A DNA stretch of 28,280 bases, taken from positions 100,390 through 128,669 of the forward strand of contig QKYT01000053.1 of NCBI GenBank assembly GCA_003550305.1, given 5' to 3'. Made by a program: the position numbers and the translations under genes. The DNA comes from Glomus cerebriforme (lineage: Eukaryota > Glomeromycota > Glomeromycetes > Glomerales > Glomeraceae). A model generated the notes under the pieces. It searched no databases and was not told where the DNA came from. It saw only the letters and a program-made list of their open reading frames with translations. Below, piece after piece: positions 18,686-28,280 of the stretch; the first letter of the stretch is position 1, and every line of letters starts with the position of its first letter.

Positions 18686-19066
18686 TTTATATAAACATTT
18701 ATTATTATAATTGTTTTAAGAAAAAAAAATTGATAATATATAATTTATTCGGGCATAGGTTTGAGAAAATAAATAAATAATAAAAGTAATAATAATAATT
18801 AATAATACCATAGAATTAGGATACTTTATATGCATCTTCAATCATTTATGAAGTCAATACATCTGATTTAATCTGATTTAATTTATTCAAGTTGTATAAA
18901 TAATTTGCATAAATATTATTAAATAGATAAAAGAATCACATATAAGGAATAGATAAATAATAATAAATAAATAAATCAATAAAAAGAATGTGATCGAAAT
19001 AAAAGTTGGTCACATTTTTAACCTCCTAATTATTATTTATATTAATCAATAATCTTTTTAAATCAT
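18686..19066. other. Convergent 3' spacer between TIM22 and VMA5
   Basis: AATAA/ATAAATAA-rich DNA with many potential polyadenylation signals on both strands. No gene is seen; the two 3' UTRs must share this 381 bp. Confidence 0.6.
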
Positions 19067-21098
19067 CTATCGTTTATAAATGTCAAATTCAAGATAATAA
19101 TATACATAAGGATAATAATCCTTATCAATCAAATTTTGATATTCTTCAATACTTTCATTATTTTCATCACGACCATGTGAACCACCAAGTTTTCCATATT
19201 GATCATTTAGTATTTCCCTTATTTTTTTATCCATTTTATGTTTTGGCTAAAATCAAATAAATTACAATTATGCGTTATTATCTTGTTTTAAGTATATATG
19301 ATTAAAATAAATCACTTACTCTTATAATTGCAGACATAAAATCTGGTGGTAAACCATAACGTAAGACGGATTCAACATAAACTCTCAAAGCTTTGAGATG
19401 AATCCATGATGTAAAAACTTCTCCAAAATTTGCGCTGGCCAATCTTAATAATTCAGCCTAATTAAATAAAGTGATTTTGAATTAACATAAATTTAAAGAA
19501 AGGTACAGAAAATTTCGTAATATATATAATAATATATATATTATAAAATTGACATTTACCGATAACTCTTTTTCTATAGCTCCAACCTCCTCAAATTCTT
19601 TACGCTGATTTTCCATATCATTTTCATTATATTTGAAATCTCTTACGATAAACCTTTAAGTTATTAAATAAGATCAATATAAATAATTTAATATTAAATT
19701 TTGAATAATTCATCTAATTGAATGATTACTTTTCTTCTCGGCATTTATTCGCAAATTCTTCGCTCACTCTCTTAAAGAGAGTTACGGTAAACAAACCATA
19801 TTCATCATCTTCTGCGATTTTTCTATAATTTTTTTAGATCTTTGTTAGAGAAAACTTTCATCAATTTTAGGGGGAAAAAAATATTGTTACTTACTGAGAA
19901 GAACGGGGTACAATCATTTGCGTGATACTTTCATATTTGGAATTCCAATCTTTGTAACGATTCCTTAAATTCCGCTTATAATTAGCAAAAATTCAAAGAA
20001 TATAAATTTGAATATTTAAAAAGTCAAATCTTACTTAGGAACTGCTACAACCAAGGTTTCTAAATATTCTGAATCCAAGACGAAATGTTCCTTTTTAACA
20101 ACATCTGCCACATTACGTACTGCTAAATTTCCACTGCCAATTAATAAATATAATTAATGAACGAAAATAATAAAGAAAAAAAATGAATATTGTAAAAAAG
20201 AATAAACTATTTTACGTTTGTTTTCGTTCCAAAGCCTGAAGGTTACTTCTAATTTGATTATAATGAGCCGATTTAGCTTTCATAAGGTTGTCAATTGATG
20301 TTACTTCCTGTTATAGTAATGAATCATTTAGAAATATAGTATGAAAATGGTTTTTTTTTTTAATAATACCAATAAAATTTCAGACCTTGCTAAGGATTTG
20401 AGCTATCTCCTGAAGAGATTTTTCGGCTCGAAATTTCATAGTATCCCATTGAAAAGTCTTTAAATATTGTTCGACAGATTCTGTTAATAAAAATAGGTGA
20501 ATATTTCAAATACCTATAAATAAGTGTTGTCTCTTTAAGAATTCATTTCTTTAATAGATATTTTTTTTACAAAAAAATAGAATAATAAATAAGTAACTTA
20601 CTATCGTTCACGATTAAATTAGCTTCAACTTGGTTCAAGTCACCACGTAAAAGGTTGCGAAGAATATCAACAATCTTGAAAGATGTCGATTCAAAGGATT
20701 GATCATATTTTACAAGCTCGTCTGAAATAACAACGAGTGCATCAAGTGTTCCAATCTATCGTATTAGAAATTTAAACAAATTTATATAAATTAAATAAAA
20801 TTCATCTTATAAAAAACGTATATTTTTGAGCCTACCTTAAATTCTGGGATTAAGAATTGGTATACTTCAGCATAATCGGATCCCGAAGCAGATAATTTTG
20901 ACCTTAACTTTTCAAATACAACTGATTTGTTTCCTTCAGCAGGAACTATTTAAATGCAAAAAAAAAAAAAAAAAGTTTATTTTATATAACTATTATTTAT
21001 TTCTTTTATAACTATATTGCTAAAATTGGACTACGCAGTGTATATAAAAATTTACCAGAAATGAACCAATAAGTGTTATGCCTATGTTTAGAAGTCAT
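19067..21098 (-). CDS. VMA5: V-type proton ATPase subunit C, eleven exons
   Basis: Exons in transcript order: 21098-21056, 20945-20836, 20755-20602, 20480-20386, 20307-20216, 20133-20035, 19963-19895, 19822-19730, 19653-19560, 19457-19320 and 19246-19067. They join in phase to 388 residues, the family's length. Diagnostic stretches: '[13 protein letters not shown]' at the N-terminus, '[20 protein letters not shown]', 'FQWDTMKF', '[20 protein letters not shown]', '[18 protein letters not shown]', 'MIVPRSS', '[11 protein letters not shown]', '[11 protein letters not shown]' and '[20 protein letters not shown]'. Subunit C is the peripheral stalk clamp of the V1 sector that detaches during reversible disassembly, controlling acidification of vacuole and Golgi. 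All acceptors are AG; intron 4 (20385-20308) has the weak donor GTCTGA, the others are standard. Confidence 0.97.
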
Positions 21099-22552
21099 TG
21101 TAAGAACTCTAAGTTATTGTTTTTGGATTTTAACTGTTTTTTGTAAGGATGTTATGAAGAAAGGATTAAAGTAACACTTTTATCATCACTGTACTAATGT
21201 TTAAAATCAACATCTACTAGATCTAATAGATCTGATTTACAATATATACAAAAAGGTTGAGCGCTAGATTAAGTAAATCTGATCGTTGTGCACCCAAAAA
21301 TGAGTTAGATAACATCTTTGGATTAACCAATTGAATAATTATGATTTAGATGAAGTCCCAAGATGATGAGCATTCATGCTGTTTTTCAATGGTCAGCGAT
21401 TTAAACTCAACGAAAAGAAAAGAATTTAACAACATCCAAGAATTAAAGATGATGAATACATATACACATGATACAACCTTGTCAACCGATTTAACTAATC
21501 TAGTTTTTTATTATTCAAAAAATGTAAAAACTTTCTCAAGTTGTTCGTTCAATAGAATTAGCCTTCAGTTGTCAGAACCAAATTAAATTATACTACATTC
21601 TATATGAAAAAAATTTTGTAAATTATGAATGTTCGTCCAATTTTGATAAATTTACTTTCATATCTTTACTTCATCTTTCAGATTAAGTAACTTGTAGAAA
21701 TGCCATAATTATATACAAAAACTTGTTGTAATGTAGAAATGGATTAGGTAAGGTGGGTTTAATAAATTCATATAAAAATTCAAAATTCAAAATAATCATT
21801 TTTCTAATTTGGATACAACTTATCATCCTTTACAAAATAAATCTGGCATAGTTCACTTATAATTTACATTTTAGATATCCAGGATTCTATTATTCATTTT
21901 TTTAAAAAGAAAAAATTTAGGAATCCACAAAGATATGATTGGCAGTTTATAACATAAGCAAAGAAGTAGTTAACCAAATAGTATTTCATATTGGATTAAT
22001 AAAATCAATCTACAATACAAATATGCAAATTGAGGGAATTTTTTTCATTTAATCCCTAGATACTAATGCTAATGTGACTAATAATATTAATACTACAACT
22101 CAAAAATTAAAAAACTGAAATCGAAAATCGGTGATTTTTTGAATAATATCCTCATATAATTTTTGTTATAAAGACATTAAGATAGAGATATTTATTAGAA
22201 AAATTAGCATGAACATAGTTGTCTTTCTATATAATACTGTAGAACAAATTCACCATACTTTTATTGGTTTACTTTTAAACTAATATTAATTTAATCGATT
22301 TTTGTCCTGGAAATTACCCAAAAAAAATTTGATTTTTTTTTTGACTGAAGAAATTCCTAAAATAAAGTGTTCAGTAAGATTGTGGATGATTTTATTGAGT
22401 AATCGCCGACACCACAAATGAACGATTTATGCATTTAGATGGCCAATCATCAGTTGATTTTCTTGGTGATACGAAAATGATTAGTATTATTTAAATTATC
22501 GCGATCTTTATTCAACTTGCGTATCGCATAAGTATAAAGACTTTTCACAAAA
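21099..22552. other. Divergent intergenic region between VMA5 and NUP107
   Basis: About 1.45 kb with no credible gene. It must contain both promoters. Near VMA5 there is a palindromic patch 'ctagatctaatagatctg' (about 21217-21234). The 78-codon frame at 21350-21586 has no recognisable domain. Near NUP107 there are short CG-containing words (atcgcgatc, tgcgtatcgc, about 22499-22528) just upstream of the ATG. Confidence 0.5.
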
Positions 22553-25500
22553 ATGGAACAAAATACTTTTATGGATGTTGATTCTATGAGCACGCCGCGC
22601 GTTTCACAGTTTCAAGAAACGTCGAGATATACTCCTTCGATATATGCCACCCCACAATCTTCTTCTGAATTGTTTGTCACTAGTGGCTTTCCCAATTTTG
22701 TTAGTTTACTATACAATTTCCTTAATACTTTAGCTTATATCTTTTTTACTTTTATACTGATAGGCTGATTAACTTTTTTTAGGTAAATTCACCCATTGCC
22801 AGTTTGGATACAAGTATACAGAACAATGGTTTGAAATTTTATTAATTTATAGATTGAAATATATGGGAGTTCGAGACTTAATTAATGTGGATAACAATAA
22901 TTAATCTTTACAGATGAAATATACTTTAGTAATGATGTAATTCAAAGGTATGCTGAAGCATATGAAAGTACACAGCATCAGGAAGATATAGGAAGTACAC
23001 CCGAAATTTATGAACAAATGTGCGATGAATAGTAGGTTTTGTTCTAATGTTGATTCAAACCATGATATTTATTTGAACGCGTAATTTAGTGTCAATAATT
23101 TCCATATAGTTCCCGCGAGGAGAGTAGTAGAATGTTTAATTTTGAGTCTCGAGAATATCGAATCTGGGAAGCTGAACGTAATACGTGGAATTTATTAAAA
23201 CTATTATCGCAGTAAGTGGAGTTTTGAATATTAATAATTCATGTTTATCATAATTGGTTTTTTTTTTTAAAAAAAAAGGTATTTTTATCAAATAGATATC
23301 GATTCACACCTATAAAAAATACTGATGAAACAAGAAGCCCATTTCAAACGGATGGTCAACTTCTTTGTGAGCTTCTCGCGAGCAATAAGGATTTTGCTGA
23401 GGCTTGGGTGAGTTATTGAAAATTTTTTTATTAATTTATAATGGTTAATTAAACTTTATTCATTCTATAGATTGTACGTCAATGGTTGTGGAAGATAGCA
23501 CCAGAATTTATTACTGTAGAAACAAATCCTGAATATCGTTCTTTCACAAAAAATTCGATTTTATTGGATCCTAAAAAAAGAGATTCTTTAGAATATAAAT
23601 ACCTTGATCCGGATGGCCCTCACAGAACTCAACAAGCTTTGAATTCCCTTGATCAGGTAAATTCGAATTATTTCAATATCTCATTTTTTATTAAATTATT
23701 TACGTTATGATTAATTTAGGAACACGAAAAAGAGCTTGTAAGATCTATATTTGAATATTTGCGAAGAGGCCAAGTTGACAATGCAATGGATATTAGCGAT
23801 AAAAATGGTCATTTCTGGCGAACTGCCAGTATGAGTGGGATTATATTATACAATGAAAAAGTTGATGGTAATGTCAAATAGAATCAAAAAGTCTTGGAAA
23901 TATTCATATATTCATTTGAGCTGAATTAGAATATTATTTTTTATGAAAAGTTTCTGTTTGGTAGAGAATTGTAACATTTGTGAGATAGGTTATAAACTCA
24001 CAATCCATAATTTGTGAATATGGATTTGATGTTATAAACCTTGGATGAATTATGAATACAACCTTGAAGATTATTATGATTTGATTTAAAATACTATTAA
24101 TATTGCAAAAACTAATTAAATAATTTACGTTAAAAGACGATGATGATATAACGACAATTGGTAATATTAATCGGCACATATGGCGTGCAACGTGTTATCA
24201 TTGTGCTAATCAGGTAAATGTTTACCATTATAATAAATTTATTTAAGCTTACTTTTTACATAAGTATTTTATATTTATTTATAGGAAAATCTTAATACTT
24301 ATGATCGGGCAATTTATGGTGTTCTTAGTGGAGATTATGAAAACGTGAATATATTATGAGCATTTATAATATCAATATTATTATGCAACAATTGTGATGT
24401 TCAGTGTTTTATATTTTTAGATTCTTCCTGTTTGTCGGACTTGGGAAGATCAAGTTTGGGCTTATTATCATAGCTTAATAGAATGTCAGCAAGACGAGGT
24501 GTGTATTTGAATTAAAAATTCTTAAATATTACTGCCTTAATTTATTAGCAATTTATTTCTTATTTATTTATTTAAAGTATTTTAGTAAGCACGTTCGACA
24601 TATGGGTGTTAGTGACGACGATCATTTATCCATAAATATCAAAGTTATCCCACCAAACGAAATATTTGGAATAGTAGAATCAAAAAGAGTCGATAGGCAA
24701 GCATACAATACATTTAAGAGTAATGTAAAATTATCCATAAAATTCACTTAATTTAATGACTTTAGGGATCCTGATATTGAAAAGTTCCATATTATTCAAA
24801 AGCTGATTATTTTGAATGATTCAAAAGAAATGATTAAACAATTAAAGGAGGAAATAGTTGATAAACGATTAAGTCGTGAAGAGTAAATATAATATTTTGG
24901 AAAGATTTTTTAACTTATAGAAATATATTTATTAATTGTATAATTTTTATCTAGTGAAATTGCATATGTTCATTTTCTTCGCCTGTCAACGCATTTAATT
25001 TTGTATTTGCGAGATTTGATGCTTCCAACTCCGGACAAGGAATCGGATAATATTATCAAATTATATACTGAATTATTGATAGAATATCGACAGGTATATT
25101 TTATTTATTTTACTATCTGATATAATAATTATTAATAATTTAACCAAATTAAATCAATAGAATAAGCTTATTGCGTTATATGCTTCAAAATTACCTAGAG
25201 ATATCTCTATTGAAATTTACGCTTTGTTTTTAAAAGGTAGTTATCTTATATTTCATTAAATATATAAGTATAATAGCAACCCAACTTAATTATGTTCATG
25301 TAATTAGATATAACGTCAAGTTATGCAGAACGGCATAAACTTATCACTTTGGCAGAACAGTATGGTCTCAATGCGATCGCCATTGCACGTAGAACTTTTG
25401 AATTAATATTTAAAGAAATTGAAGACGCAGTATGTAATAGATATTTTTTAGAAATCGTTTTCTTAAAGGAAATATTTTATCAACTGAATCGATATTATGC

Positions 25501-26677
25501 AGGACAAATATGGTACTGTATTTGACATCAGAATAATATCTTTGAAAGAACCTATAAGTGCGATCGAAGGAACTCAAATTCGTGCATTGGAATGGTTAAC
25601 GTTTAACAAGGAGCAACATCGCGAAGCCTTAAAATTAGGAAATACTTTATGCAGACGATTTCTTGGTAATTAAAATTATTCAAAAAGAAATGTTTTTTTT
25701 TGTTTTTACTACATTAACTTAACGATTTAATTATATCATTAGCTTCCGGAAAGATGAATATAGCGGGTAGGATTATAATGGAGATGAAAAATTCAAAATC
25801 GCCTTTATCAATTATACGTTATGTGAAATCTGAAGAAAATGATGATGATGAGGTCGACACCGTATATGTTGAGCATCAAAATTATTACACTATGATAGAA
25901 TATTATAATAAATATGAAATTTGGTGGAAAGTATGGATGTCAAAACCTAAGAAGTAATTAATGATTCTGCTTAATTTTAATTTTATTTTATTTTTTTATT
26001 CCTTTAGCTTACTTATTTTTTTCCAATTAGACCTAATTCGAAAGATATGGACGATTGGAATAGACGTATTAAAGTATGAGCTAAAAAAAAAATTTCAAAC
26101 ACACCCATTTTTGGTAACATTAATTATACATGTTTTTTTTATTATTGACTGTCATTAGGAAGTCACAAATTCTTTGGATACTCTTTTCGACAAATTCTTA
26201 GAATCGTATATTATCGACTTCATAAAAGATACGAATAACATGATGACTGATGAAGGTAATAAGAATTGACTTAATCTAAATATCTAAATTATGAATGAAT
26301 TAATTAATTAATTTTTTTAAGATGAGATTCGAATACGTGAATTGGAGCGAGTAATGGATATTTATATTCCAAATGCAGTGCTTAGACATCATAAAGCATT
26401 GTATGAAACACGTGACCTTATTCCGGCGTATGTATAAAAATATAGTGAGAATGTATTAAATAAGATTTTAATAATTTAATATTATTTTATATAATATAGA
26501 AATTTGGAAAAAAGTTTTAATTTGGCCAATAGAGTAGTAGAAGAAAATGCGGATCTCTCTATGCATTTTCGACGATCGAAAAAATTGCAAGCGCTTATAA
26601 TGGCATTACGCGACTCTTACCTCGAAATATTAAGGAAAAACCCTAAAGATATTTCAAACGTTTTATATGATGAATAA
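22553..26677 (+). CDS. NUP84: Nucleoporin Nup107/Nup84, Y-complex scaffold, 21 exons
   Basis: Exons: 22553-22699, 22783-22828, 22914-23031, 23110-23211, 23296-23407, 23471-23656, 23720-23867, 24137-24213, 24285-24344, 24421-24498, 24578-24696, 24766-24882, 24955-25093, 25161-25236, 25308-25429, 25503-25665, 25743-25953, 26031-26073, 26159-26255, 26322-26427 and 26500-26677. Phase closes to 814 residues, normal for the family. Hallmarks are 'YLDPDGPHR' near residue 220, 'ILPVCRTWEDQVWAYY' near 333, 'THLILYLRDL' and 'KLIALYASKLP'. The N-terminus is Ser/Thr-rich and disordered; the rest is alpha-helical. Nup107 pairs with Nup133 in the outer ring of the nuclear pore and helps mRNA export. Intron 11 appears to be GC-AG (GCAAGC donor); intron 7 is long (269 nt). 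The first donor GTTAGT and intron 18 are the least certain joins. Confidence 0.93.
24697..24765 (+). other. GC-AG intron in NUP107
   Basis: The exon ends ...GTCGATAG at 24696 and the intron starts GCAAGC; the acceptor is TTTAG at 24761-24765. Exon 12 needs phase 2 (GAT CCT GAT ATT). The nearby GT options (GTCGAT, GTAATG, GTAAAA) give a wrong phase and an early stop, while AG|GCAAG is the known GC-donor consensus. Confidence 0.8.
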
Positions 26678-26940
26678 AAAATCCAAAGCAGAATTGATTA
26701 ATAGATTTAATAATAAATTGTCACTTAATTTCTGTTAAAATAACTACTAATATTATTCATTTCCTATTTCCTTCATTAAAAAAACCATAGGAGCTTTGTA
26801 ATAAAAGTACATTGTTGAAAATAAACCAAAAAATTTGTTAATTTTTTGAATTAATCAAAAGTATTTAATGTTTTTCGCCACGTAATTATTATTATTTAAA
26901 AAAGAAAAACAAATCAATCTCGAGTTATTGAATAATCAAA
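26678..26940. other. Convergent 3' spacer between NUP107 and MIX17-like gene
   Basis: 263 bp of AT-rich DNA with AATAAA-like words on both strands (for example 'aataaattg' near 26710). No gene is seen. Confidence 0.6.
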
Positions 26941-27667
26941 CTAAAATCGAGAAGCCATTTGTTGACAAGCTTTGAGGTTCTCTAAATAATATTGACAAAG
27001 ACTAATATTATGATTATTTAATTCCAGACATTTTGTCAAAGCCTTAGCATCCCCTTCGCATGAAGCTGCACCATAATTATCATTTTGGAAAGTTTGATAT
27101 TGAGGTTGCTATAAAAGGAATAGTTTAAGAGATTAAGTAATCAAAGTAATAATAATAAATAATAATAATAATGAATAAAATAAATTGTGATTTACCCCAT
27201 CCTGAGTTTGAGGTGCGTATTGAGTTTGATCTTGTGAAGTTGGTGTCTCAGATGAACTACCACCTGAAAATAAGCCAGTAATACCATGACCCTATTGATA
27301 TTTTATGAAGTTAATAATTATCACTAAAAGAACAATTGAGTTATAAATTACTTACAATGGTGTGTCCAACAGCTACACCAGCAGCGGTTGAAGCCATCTA
27401 ATTACAGGTAAATTGATTGTAAAAAAAAAAATTATTATTTGACTAATAGTCATAAAAAAATCAATAACTCGAGAATGTGTTTACCTGCCCAAACAAACCA
27501 GGCCTTTGTTCTGCTAAACCAGTTTGTTGTTTAGATGGAACAGCAGGAACATTAGCATTAGCTTGTTGTGCAGGTTTTGTTGGCGGTGGAGCAGGACGTG
27601 CTGGTAAAGTAGAAGCTGGCCTTTTTTGTTTGGGAGCTCTTGAAGCAGCAGACTTTCGACGAGGCAT
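26941..27667 (-). CDS. MIX17: CHCHD2/CHCHD10/Mix17-like twin CX9C mitochondrial protein, four exons
   Basis: Exons in transcript order: 27667-27485, 27397-27356, 27291-27196 and 27108-26941, all phase 0, giving 162 residues. The N-terminus (MPRRKSAASRAPKQKRP) is basic and Ala/Pro-rich, suited to mitochondrial targeting. A short hydrophobic Gly/Ala segment 'MASTAAGVAVGHTIGHGITG' spans residues 62-81 and is the conserved centre of the CHCHD2/10 family. The C-terminal CHCH domain has C124-x9-C134 and C145-x9-C155, which form two disulphides through the Mia40 relay. Family members act in the intermembrane space, linked to cristae and respiratory-chain stability. The exon-1 sequence is far more GC-rich than its neighbours. 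An open frame on the opposite strand (27477-27707) is a shadow. Confidence 0.94.
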
Positions 27668-28280
27668 TTTTGCAAAAAAAAAAAACTTTTTTTTTCAAAA
27701 TTTGTGATCAGCCCTATTTATAAAGCATCTTTTTATTTTCCAGGTTACACTGGTACAATAATTCTTATTACTAACTGTTAAAGAGATAGACTCTTTTTCG
27801 CGTTTTTTTCGTTTATAATAACTGATAAATTCTAGGGAGGAGAATAAAGCTAAACTTTTAAACTTTTAAACCTATATACTAAAAGATAAAGGTGTGCCTC
27901 TTAGCTTCTCTTTTTTAGAAAGAATCTTAACAAAAAATTATTCTCTCATTTAAAATCATGAAAGATATTTTGATGATAGACGGGAAAATTTTTTTTTTTT
28001 TCAATTGAAATATTTATCACGTGATGATATCACATGTTAAATCTGTAGTCATTAGCCCTGTTCATTTCTAGATCGGACCGGATTGATCGCAAAATGTGCC
28101 CTTAGATGATTGGTTAAAAAATCGATCAGCGGTCAGTCAACCCGATCATCCAAAATCGGTGTTCACCCAGATCGGATCTTAAATAAATAACGCGTCCAAG
28201 GTCCAACACCACGCACTACACCACGTCTACCTAAATTTTTGAGTTTAAATTTACCAATGTCTAACTCAAAACCTTCCCTT
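27668..28280. other. Upstream region of the MIX17-like gene, with a GATC-rich patch
   Basis: A poly-A/T tract precedes the ATG. A TCACGTGA site lies at 28017-28024, about 350 bp upstream. At 28070-28180 there is a patch with seven GATC words and mixed inverted and direct GATCGG/CGATCA motifs, GC-richer than its flanks; it may be a small repeat element. No coding region is supported to the window end. Confidence 0.45.

Noticed and set aside
21350..21586. Possible small gene between VMA5 and NUP107
   Set aside because: There is no domain, no splice context and a composition like the surrounding spacer.
23934..24179. Minus-strand open frame in NUP107 intron 7
   Set aside because: It is intronic and overlaps exon 8 on the other strand; no protein features.
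25961..26158. Plus-strand frame across NUP107 exon 18
   Set aside because: It is the wrong frame for Nup107 and mostly intron sequence; the in-phase exon 26031-26073 continues the protein.
27477..27707. Plus-strand Gly/Ala/Cys-rich frame
   Set aside because: It is the antisense of the Ala/Pro-rich first exon of the Mix17-like gene, which has a clean four-exon structure and two CX9C motifs.
1..28280. CRISPR array, bacterial-type operon, or defence system
   Set aside because: No regularly spaced direct repeats with unique spacers and no clustered bacterial-type genes; all supported genes have eukaryotic introns or families.

Overview
The window looks like nuclear DNA of a very AT-rich fungus. 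Genes carry many short introns (mostly 60-120 nt, GTAAGT/GTATGT-type donors, TAG/AAG/CAG acceptors), AT homopolymers are everywhere, and poly-Asn and poly-Ser runs occur in the proteins. The F-box gene and the relic-rich accessory blocks suggest an arbuscular mycorrhizal fungus of the Rhizophagus type (Glomeromycotina). That placement is inference from style and remembered family resemblance, not from a search.

Layout: (1) 319-3587 (+), a six-exon Rho guanine nucleotide exchange factor with a Dbl-homology domain and no PH domain. (2) 3588-11849, an accessory block. It holds a minus-strand membrane-protein gene broken by one apparent frameshift (6821-8072), two decayed relatives of that gene, a degenerate second copy of the RhoGEF 3' end with its downstream flank (about 8410-9600 against 3230-5530), two related small inverted-repeat elements (6417-6565 and about 8820-8970), a GC-richer probable repeat (about 10290-10620) and minus-strand coding relics. 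(3) 11850-13337 (+), sideroflexin, seven exons. (4) 13338-15478, a gene-poor spacer with small repeats. (5) 15479-16765 (-), an F-box protein. (6) 18068-18685 (+), TIM22, three exons. (7) 19067-21098 (-), V-ATPase subunit C, eleven exons. (8) 22553-26677 (+), nucleoporin Nup107/Nup84, 21 exons including one GC-AG intron. (9) 26941-27667 (-), a twin CX9C protein of the CHCHD2/CHCHD10/Mix17 family, four exons.

The conserved genes are housekeeping. Three of the seven convincing genes are nuclear-encoded mitochondrial proteins (sideroflexin, TIM22, Mix17-like), and sideroflexins are known clients of the TIM22 carrier translocase in human cells. V-ATPase C and Nup107 are divergently transcribed across about 1.45 kb. 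The palindrome CACGTG is unusually frequent. All exon models were built by hand from splice consensus and reading-phase continuity. The phase closes in every multi-exon gene, but no transcript evidence was available.

I found no CRISPR array, rRNA or intact tRNA gene, and nothing that is clearly a new biological system. The most unusual parts are the nested duplication, pseudogene and MITE-like structures between 3.2 and 11.4 kb.
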